A stretch of 11,723 nt of DNA, taken from NCBI GenBank assembly GCA_902491055.1, contig CABUGI010000060.1, positions 1 through 11,723 on the forward strand, given 5' to 3'. The DNA comes from an uncultured Collinsella sp. GTDB taxonomy: Bacteria > Actinomycetota > Coriobacteriia > Coriobacteriales > Coriobacteriaceae. Below the pieces are notes generated by a model. It saw only the letters and a list, made by a program, of their open reading frames with translations. It was not told the DNA's origin and did no database searches. Of this stretch, positions 6,893 to 11,723 are shown in pieces. The translations under genes were made by a program, and so were the position numbers. Within the stretch, counting starts at the first letter, position 1. Each line of letters opens with the position of its first letter.

Positions 6893-7044
6893 AGCGCCAC
6901 CATCGTTGATTTAGTCATATTCTGCCGTGGTTTTGATATTAGCAGGGCAGCGCGGACGACGTACCCTGAACTCGCAAGGGTTTAGAAGGTTGGTTCTGGC
7001 ATGCAGCACGCGTCTCAGCGCTTCGCCAAGCAACTGTGGGGTGA
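6893..7044. promoter_or_regulatory. Divergent control region between araC and the large hydrolase gene
   Basis: This gap separates two divergently transcribed genes, so promoters for both must lie here or in the adjoining repeat B. The part at 6907-6950 is locally AT-rich. I find no -35/-10 pair with acceptable spacing and no clear direct repeats of the AraC operator type. The call rests on gene geometry only. Confidence 0.4.
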
Positions 7045-7099
7045 CGTTTGCCCAGATAAAACCGACCAAAATAAACCGGTCCTTTTTTGGCAGGTTTTA
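7045..7099 (+). repeat. Dispersed hairpin repeat, copy B, before the large hydrolase gene
   Basis: It shares the 19-base start cgtttgcccagataaaacc exactly with copy A, then has CCAAAATAAACC, a GGTCC core and TTTTTTGGCAGGTTTT. The arms aaaaccgaccaaaa and ttttggcaggtttt pair with two mismatched positions. It ends against the AGAGGAG ribosome binding site (7099-7105) of the hydrolase gene, so it would fold in that gene's leader. With copy A it forms an inverted pair around araC. Confidence 0.75.
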
Positions 7100-7110
7100 G
7101 AGGAGTAGGT

Positions 7111-9681
7111 ATGGCGGCATATGACAACCATGTGCTTCCGTTCTTGTGGCTCAAGGGCGAGGCGCGCGAGACGATTACCGAATACCTGGAGCAGATTGCC
7201 GGGGCGGACATCCGCGAAGTCTGCCTTGAGTCGCGCACGCATCCCAAGTTTTGCCGCGATGGCTGGTGGTCCGACCTGCGTTTTATCATTGGCGAGTGCA
7301 AGCGCCTGGGCCTGAAGATCTGGCTGCTCGATGATGCCCACTTTCCCACGGGCTACGCCAACGGCGCGCTTGCAGGCGAGGATGTAGACCCCGCGCTCAA
7401 GAAGACCGTGCTTAAGCATCACACGGTAACGGTCGTTGGACCCCAGCCGTCCACGACCATCAAGCTCGGCAACCCCATGGATCCCACGGAGCACTTTGTG
7501 GACGCGGCGGGTTTTAACGCTGCCGGCGTGCCGCTCGACCTTGAGTTCGCCGTTGAGCAGACCGAGGACGGCACTCCCGCCTGTCTGCGCTTTGACGCTC
7601 CCGCCGGCATCACCACCCTCGAGCTCTACGTCACCAGCCAAAAGACCGGCTTTCGCGATGAATACATCAACATGGTCGACGCCGATTCGTGCCGCATGCT
7701 CATCAACGCCGTCTACGAACCCACATTCACGCATCTGGGCGACGAGTTCGGCAAGACCATTCTGGGGTTCTTTACCGATGAACCGGGCTTTATGAACGAG
7801 AAAGGTGCGACCCTCGAAGACGCTTCTACCAGCAGCTTTATCGGACGCGGCGACATGGCGCTGCCATGGTCGGACGAACTTGCGCGACGCCTGCACGAGG
7901 CACTGGGCACGAATTGGCTGAGTGAGCTCCGCGAGCTTTGGACGCGCGACCCCGCCGGCGCTCGGGTCCGCCACACCTACATGGACATCGCCACGCAACT
8001 CTACCGTGCGTGCTTTGACGAGCAGATTGGTGACTGGTGCCGCGAGCGCGGCGTTATGCACATTGGCCATGTAATCGAGGACAAGAGCTGCCACACACGC
8101 TTGGGCCAGGGCGCTGGGCACTATTTCCGTGCTGTCGCCGGTCAGGACATGGCGGGCATCGATGTGGTTATTAACCAGCTCGCTCCCGGCATCGACCACG
8201 GCCCTTACAGCTACTTCCATGGCGCATGGAACATAGAGTTCTTTACCTACGCGCTTGCCAAACTGGGCTCTTCGGCCGCGCGCCTCGACCCCAAAAAGCA
8301 AGGGCGCTGCATGGCCGAAGTCTTTGGCGCCTTCGGCTGGCACGAGGGCTTGTGCGAGATGAAGTGGATTGCCGACCACATGCTCGTCCGCGGCGTCAAT
8401 TGGTTTACGCCGCACGCGTTTAGCATGGCGCCTTTTCCCGATTGGGACTGCCCGCCGCACTTTTACGCGCACGGCAACAACCCGCAATGGCCGCACTTTG
8501 GCCAGCTCATGAGCTATATGAACCGTACGGCAACGCTGCTTTCGGGAGGCTGTGCCACGCGCCCCATCGCCATCCTGTACCATGCCGATGCCGAATGGGC
8601 CGGTAGCGCCATGCCTATCGAGCGCGTGGCGGCAGAGCTCACGCGCGCGCAAATCGACTTTGATTTTGTGCCCGCCGAGGCTTTTGAGGACAAGAGCCGC
8701 TATAAGGTTTCGTTTGCCGACGGATTGCTTGGTGTTAACAACTGCCACTACCAGGCATTTGTTATGCCCGGTGCTACGTTTATTGGCGCGGAGACGGCAA
8801 AGGCGGCGAGATACATGACGGGTGCAGGCGTTATGGTGCTTGCCGTCGACGAGGTGCCCGGCGCATTCTACGATTCCGATGGCGCGGTCGAGCTGGAAGG
8901 GCTCGTCGCAACGCCGCTCGCCGATGTCGCCCGCGCGCTTGCAAGCGCGGGACTGCAGACCGTTGTGCCTGACACACCACAGCCCTGGCTACGCGCGCTT
9001 CGCTACGAGCGGGCGGGCGAGACCTACGTTATGCTCGTCAACGAGCACCCGCGCGAGCGCATAGACTGCACGGTTGCACTTGCGACAGGCGAGCGCCTTT
9101 GCGGCACGCGGCTCGACCTGCTAAACGGTGCCGAGCCCGTTGCGTTTGACGGTGCACTGGAGCTCGCACCCTTCGAGAGCTGCATCGTTGTTTTGCAAGC
9201 GAGCAGCGAGGATGCGCCCGGAGACGGCGTAATCGACGCTGATACATCGCTCGGCCTGCGCATCGAAGGCCCATGGACCGTTGCTCTCTCCCCTGCCGGC
9301 AGCAATGGCGCCTTTGGTGAACCGCAAAAGCTCAAGCACCTGTGCGACCTTACAGCCGATCTGTTCACCGGCACCTGCGGCACCTACCGATATCATGCGT
9401 CGTTTGAGCTGGCCAACGATTGCGCCGACGCCACGATCAACCTGGGAGACGTCTACGAAACCGCGACGCTCACGCTCGATGGACGCCCGCTCGGCACACG
9501 CATCTGCCCGCCCTACCGTTTTGCCGCCGGCGCACTTTCCGCCGGTGCGCATGAGCTCACGATCGACGTCATCAACACGCTCGACCATGCGATCCCCAAC
9601 ATCTTCGGCCTCACCGAGCCCGTCGCCCCCAGCGGCATCCTCGGCCCCGTTACCCTTTGCGGGCAAAACCTGCCAAAATAA
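7111..9681 (+). CDS. Large cytoplasmic glycoside-hydrolase-like protein with C-terminal jelly-roll domain
   Basis: An 856-residue protein with no signal peptide. The N-terminal part looks like a TIM-barrel of the GH106-like (alpha-L-rhamnosidase-related) group: LLDDAHFPTGYANG near residues 72-85, LGFFTDEPGF with Asp223/Glu224, and HIGHVIED with Glu323. A second region (SMAPFPDWDCPPHFYAHGNNPQWPHFGQLMSYMNR, then CATRPIAILYHADAEW) resembles the barrel and flavodoxin-like linker of that group. The C-terminal ~100 residues (from about 754) form a jelly-roll sugar-binding domain with LGDVYETATLTLDG, ICPPYRF and SGILGP. ATG 7111 has AGGAG 5 bases upstream. The natural substrate is not readable; rhamnosides or another decorated plant or host glycan are guesses. 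The acidic residues named are candidates, not proven catalysts. The last codons and TAA lie inside repeat copy C. Confidence 0.72.
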   Translation: MAAYDNHVLPFLWLKGEARETITEYLEQIAGADIREVCLESRTHPKFCRDGWWSDLRFIIGECKRLGLKIWLLDDAHFPTGYANGALAGEDVDPALKKTVLKHHTVTVVGPQPSTTIKLGNPMDPTEHFVDAAGFNAAGVPLDLEFAVEQTEDGTPACLRFDAPAGITTLELYVTSQKTGFRDEYINMVDADSCRMLINAVYEPTFTHLGDEFGKTILGFFTDEPGFMNEKGATLEDASTSSFIGRGDMALPWSDELARRLHEALGTNWLSELRELWTRDPAGARVRHTYMDIATQLYRACFDEQIGDWCRERGVMHIGHVIEDKSCHTRLGQGAGHYFRAVAGQDMAGIDVVINQLAPGIDHGPYSYFHGAWNIEFFTYALAKLGSSAARLDPKKQGRCMAEVFGAFGWHEGLCEMKWIADHMLVRGVNWFTPHAFSMAPFPDWDCPPHFYAHGNNPQWPHFGQLMSYMNRTATLLSGGCATRPIAILYHADAEWAGSAMPIERVAAELTRAQIDFDFVPAEAFEDKSRYKVSFADGLLGVNNCHYQAFVMPGATFIGAETAKAARYMTGAGVMVLAVDEVPGAFYDSDGAVELEGLVATPLADVARALASAGLQTVVPDTPQPWLRALRYERAGETYVMLVNEHPRERIDCTVALATGERLCGTRLDLLNGAEPVAFDGALELAPFESCIVVLQASSEDAPGDGVIDADTSLGLRIEGPWTVALSPAGSNGAFGEPQKLKHLCDLTADLFTGTCGTYRYHASFELANDCADATINLGDVYETATLTLDGRPLGTRICPPYRFAAGALSAGAHELTIDVINTLDHAIPNIFGLTEPVAPSGILGPVTLCGQNLPK

Positions 9682-9704
9682 ACCTGTCCCTTTTTGGCAG
9701 GTTT
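9666..9704 (+). repeat. Dispersed hairpin repeat, copy C, over the hydrolase stop codon
   Basis: AAACCTGCCAAAA (9666-9678) and TTTTGGCAGGTTT (9692-9704) form a perfect 13-bp stem around a 13-base loop that contains the core AAACCTGTCCC. The hydrolase stop codon TAA (9679-9681) begins the loop and its last residues are encoded by the left arm. The repeat ends 19 bases before the rpiR start. It may end or protect the hydrolase mRNA, leaving rpiR partly uncoupled. Confidence 0.85.
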
Positions 9705-9723
9705 GGCGAGTGTGGGAGTTCGC

Positions 9724-10578
9724 ATGGATATCAAACGCAAGATCACCGAAGCGCAGGGCCTCACCCCCACCGAGCAACAGCTCGGCATTGCAGCCCTTGC
9801 CATGGGCGAAGACGTCCGCGGGCTCTCCATCAAGGAATTTGCCGCGCGCACCAACGTTTCTGTTGCGAGCGTGCACCGGTTTTGCAAAAAGCTCGGCCTC
9901 GAGGGCTTCAAGGACCTCAAGGTCGAGCTCATCCGCCTGGCAACCGAATCGGGCAACCGACGCGACGTGGATATCAACTTTCCCTTCGACGCCGCGTCCA
10001 CCCCTGCGCAGGTCATGGAGCGCATGGAGGGGCTCTACCAGACCACGCTGGCCGAAACGCAGGAGCTGCTCGACCCCACGCAGCTTGACCACGCCGCCAA
10101 GCTCATCGCGAACGCCCGACAGGTCGACATCTACACGGGCTCGCACAACCTCTATCCAGCGGGAATGTTCCGCGATCGCTTGCTCTCCGCCGGTAAAAGC
10201 GCAACGTGCCACAACGGTGTCGAGGCCCAGGTGCGAACGGCGCTCGCCTCGGGTCCCGACCATACGGCAATCGTCATCTCCTACAGCGGCCTTGCCCCCA
10301 ACCTCAAGGACATCTTGCCGATCCTCAGCAGTCGGCATGTCCCGGTCATCGTCATCGGCACGCCTTATTGCGCTCGCATTCACCCCGGCTTTGCCGCCTA
10401 CCTTACGGTGAGTGACCACGAGAGCATGACGCATCGCATCACGCAGTTCGCCAGCCACATCGCCGTGCAATACGTGCTCGATTCGCTCTACAGCAGCTAC
10501 TTTGCCAAAGATTATGCCCGCTGCGCCGAATTCCTAGAGCGTTCGTTCCCCTACACCCGCCTCCCGGGGCTCAAGTAG
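9724..10578 (+). CDS. RpiR-family transcriptional regulator (HTH plus SIS domain)
   Basis: A 284-residue phosphosugar-responsive regulator of the RpiR/MurR type. The N-terminal HTH domain (about residues 1-75) shows LTPTEQQLG, then SIKEFAARTNVSVASVHRFCKKLGLEGFKDLK, the family recognition helix pattern. The SIS domain (about 115-255) has VDIYTGSHN near 134-141 and IVISYSGLAPNLKDILPI near 183-200, the usual sugar-phosphate binding loops, then VPVIVIG. Such proteins bind DNA as dimers and respond to sugar phosphates; MurR and the PTS-linked members are typical examples. ATG at 9724 has GGGAG (9714-9718) 5 bases upstream; an upstream in-frame TTG lies inside repeat C and is unlikely. The gene follows the hydrolase by 42 bases and may be co-transcribed with it. 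Control of the neighbouring sugar genes is inferred from position. Confidence 0.92.
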   Translation: MDIKRKITEAQGLTPTEQQLGIAALAMGEDVRGLSIKEFAARTNVSVASVHRFCKKLGLEGFKDLKVELIRLATESGNRRDVDINFPFDAASTPAQVMERMEGLYQTTLAETQELLDPTQLDHAAKLIANARQVDIYTGSHNLYPAGMFRDRLLSAGKSATCHNGVEAQVRTALASGPDHTAIVISYSGLAPNLKDILPILSSRHVPVIVIGTPYCARIHPGFAAYLTVSDHESMTHRITQFASHIAVQYVLDSLYSSYFAKDYARCAEFLERSFPYTRLPGLK

Positions 10579-10581
10579 CGA

Positions 10582-10621
10582 CGAGCGTGGATTTTTGGAC
10601 GCATATCTAACGAGCGTGGAT
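10582..10621 (+). repeat. Short direct repeat after rpiR
   Basis: The 11-mer cgagcgtggat occurs at 10582-10592 and again at 10611-10621, four bases after the rpiR stop codon. The second copy is the start of the 18-bp hairpin arm that follows, so the first may be a partial or decayed copy of the same element. Confidence 0.6.
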
Positions 10622-10675
10622 AATCTCCCACTTTGAGCCCACACGGGGACCAAAAACGGGAGATTATCCACGCTC
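10612..10675. repeat. REP-like hairpin with perfect 18-bp stem
   Basis: gagcgtggataatctccc (10612-10629) pairs exactly with gggagattatccacgctc (10658-10675) around a 28-base loop containing acacggggacc. A perfect 18-bp stem is far beyond chance. It follows rpiR by 33 bases and may serve as a 3'-end structure, but no T-run follows it. It looks like a dispersed REP-type element; genome-wide copy number is not visible here. Confidence 0.8.
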
Positions 10676-10688
10676 ATTTCTGACTAGC

Positions 10689-10736
10689 CATTGGGGACGT
10701 TCTTAAACGACTAGTCAAACAAGAACGTCCCCAATG
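10689..10736. repeat. REP-like hairpin with perfect 16-bp stem
   Basis: cattggggacgttctt (10689-10704) pairs exactly with aagaacgtccccaatg (10721-10736) around a 16-base loop. The loop contains the palindrome gactagtc (10709-10716), and tgactag recurs just outside the left arm (10681-10687), so alternative pairings exist. GGGGACGTTC-type hairpins resemble REP elements moved by single-strand (IS200/Y1-type) transposases; that link is inference, as no such gene is present. Confidence 0.8.
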
Positions 10737-10744
10737 ACTACTCC

Positions 10745-10967
10745 GGCAACGCCGATGTTTTTGCAACGACAGCGAGCGAGGCACATCCGGAGCAAGACAA
10801 CGCCGCAAGTAGAGGACGGACAGCGAGCGCCGCCCAGGGCGAACAAGTTGGCATGAAAAAGGCGAGGCATTGACCTTCTGGTCATGCCTCGCCTTTTGAA
10901 TGACAAATTGTCGCTCTGGGCGGCGCGCAGCGTCGACCGGTTACGGCGTTTGGTAAAACGCCGTAAC
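10745..10967. repeat. Palindromic intergenic repeat, copy R2
   Basis: The second copy of the R1 element, between convergent rpiR and pyrE. The long hairpin spans 10827-10926 (outer GCGCCGCCC with GGGCGGCGC). The short hairpin is gttacggcgttt (10940-10951), ggta loop, aaacgccgtaac (10956-10967), a perfect 12-bp stem whose last base is the final base of the pyrE stop codon. The left end aacgccg (10748-10754) mirrors cggcgtt in the short hairpin. R2 has about 50 extra bases (near 10776-10820) relative to R1. Confidence 0.8.
10856..10897. terminator. Bidirectional terminator hairpin at the centre of R2
   Basis: aaaaaggcgaggcattgacc (10856-10875) pairs with ggtcatgcctcgcctttt (10880-10897) around a ttct loop, with one bulged T. 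The A-run on one side and T-run on the other suit termination from both directions. It lies between the convergent ends of rpiR and pyrE. Confidence 0.7.
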
Positions 10968-11650
10968 TACTCCTGAGCTCCGTACTGCTCGTAGTAGGCG
11001 TCGATGGCGGTCTTGAGCTCGTCGTCGATGACAACCTTGCCGTCGATCTCGTGGTTGTAGAGGGTCTCGACGACCTCGGCCATGGAGACGATGCTCGCGA
11101 CGGGGAAACCGTACTTGGCCTCGATCTCCTTCTGCGCGGTGGTCACACCGCCCTTGCCGACCTCCATGCGGTTGAGGGACACGATCAGGCCCTTGATCTC
11201 GACATCGGCAGCAGCCTTGACCTTGGGATAGGTCTCGTCGATGGACTTGCCGCTGGTGGTAACGTCCTCGACCATGACCACACGGTCGCCGTCCTTGGGC
11301 TCATAACCCAGCAGGTTGCCCTTATCGGCACCGTGGTCCTTGGCCTCCTTGCGGTCGCAGCAGTACTTGACCTCCTTGCCGTACAGCTCGTGGTAGGCAA
11401 TGGCGGTCACGACGGCCAGCGGAATACCCTTGTAGGCCGGTCCAAACAGCACGTCAAAGTCGTCGCCAAAGTTATCGTGGATGGCCTGGGCGTAATACTC
11501 GCCCAGCTTCTTGAGCTGATAGCCCGTCACGTAAGCGCCGGCGTTCATAAAGAACGGGGACTGACGGCCGCTCTTGAGCGTAAAGCTGCCGAACTTAAGG
11601 ACGTCGGACTCGACCATAAACTTGATGAACTCTTGCTTGTAAGCCTCCAT
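10967..11650 (-). CDS. pyrE: Orotate phosphoribosyltransferase
   Basis: PyrE joins orotate to PRPP to give orotidine monophosphate in pyrimidine synthesis, as a cytoplasmic dimer. The 227-residue product has the expected domains: the N-terminal FTLKSGRQSPFFMNAG segment (residues 23-39), FGPAYKGIPLA (69-79), the flexible catalytic loop YCCDRKEAKDHG (96-107) and the PRPP-binding motif VVMVEDVTTSG (124-134). It is slightly longer than many bacterial PyrE proteins because of an extra acidic C-terminal helix region. ATG at 11650 has GGGGAG 6 bases upstream. Only 73 bases of upstream DNA are in the window, so its operon context (other pyr genes to the right) is unknown. Its stop codon touches the short hairpin of R2. 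Confidence 0.96.
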   Translation of the reverse strand: MEAYKQEFIKFMVESDVLKFGSFTLKSGRQSPFFMNAGAYVTGYQLKKLGEYYAQAIHDNFGDDFDVLFGPAYKGIPLAVVTAIAYHELYGKEVKYCCDRKEAKDHGADKGNLLGYEPKDGDRVVMVEDVTTSGKSIDETYPKVKAAADVEIKGLIVSLNRMEVGKGGVTTAQKEIEAKYGFPVASIVSMAEVVETLYNHEIDGKVVIDDELKTAIDAYYEQYGAQE

Positions 11651-11723
11651 GCGGGCTCCCCTCGTAATCGCGTACGTGCCTTCCAGTTTAGCGCAGGCGA
11701 AGCGTCGATGCGGGCGCGCTTTG

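Noticed and set aside
7015..8748. Long open frame (about 577 codons) on the minus strand opposite the large hydrolase
   Set aside because: The plus-strand protein has recognisable domains and a good ribosome binding site; the antisense frame runs through repeat B and has no recognisable motif.
9121..10470. Long open frame (about 449 codons) on the minus strand opposite rpiR
   Set aside because: It spans the repeat hairpin and the RpiR coding region in antisense and is composition-driven.
10579..10966. CRISPR array
   Set aside because: The repeats are hairpins of different sequence; there are no regularly spaced identical direct repeats with unique spacers and no cas genes.
11651..11723. TAAACT as a -10 box for pyrE
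   Set aside because: No -35 box at acceptable spacing is visible and the upstream DNA is cut by the window edge.

Overview
The window looks like a chromosomal piece from a GC-rich gut actinobacterium of the Coriobacteriia, most likely Collinsella or a close relative. This placement is inferred from GC-rich coding sequence, strong GGAG-type ribosome binding sites, the gene content (hydrogenase maturation, a PTS enzyme IIA, a phospho-beta-glucosidase) and the many palindromic intergenic repeats. No rRNA, tRNA, CRISPR array, transposase or phage gene is visible.

Layout: positions 1-2445 read rightwards and hold the 3' end of hypD, then hypE, both for [NiFe]-hydrogenase maturation, then a HAD-family phosphatase like Gph. 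A 339-base non-coding stretch (2446-2784) carries palindromic repeat R1. Positions 2785-5712 read leftwards: a small lipoprotein of unknown function, a glucose-type PTS IIA protein with its own terminator and promoter, and a GH1 6-phospho-beta-glucosidase. An AraC-family regulator (5885-6892, leftward) is divergent from a large cytoplasmic glycoside-hydrolase-like protein (7111-9681, rightward), followed by an RpiR-family regulator with a SIS domain (9724-10578, rightward). A second non-coding stretch (10579-10966) packs two long perfect hairpins and repeat R2. The window ends with leftward pyrE, orotate phosphoribosyltransferase.

Positions 3576-10578 can be read as a carbohydrate-use locus. 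Sugars imported and phosphorylated by a PTS would be cut by the 6-phospho-beta-glucosidase. The 856-residue hydrolase may remove another decoration, perhaps a deoxysugar. The AraC protein (cupin sensor) and the RpiR protein (phosphosugar sensor) are the likely regulators. No permease (IIBC or ABC) lies in the window, so the transporter is elsewhere.

The least explained content is the repeat DNA. One family (R1, R2) lies between convergent genes and shows paired base changes that preserve its hairpins. A second family has three copies, two forming an inverted pair around araC, and supplies the stop codons of araC and the large hydrolase. Two further REP-like hairpins with 16- and 18-bp perfect stems follow rpiR.
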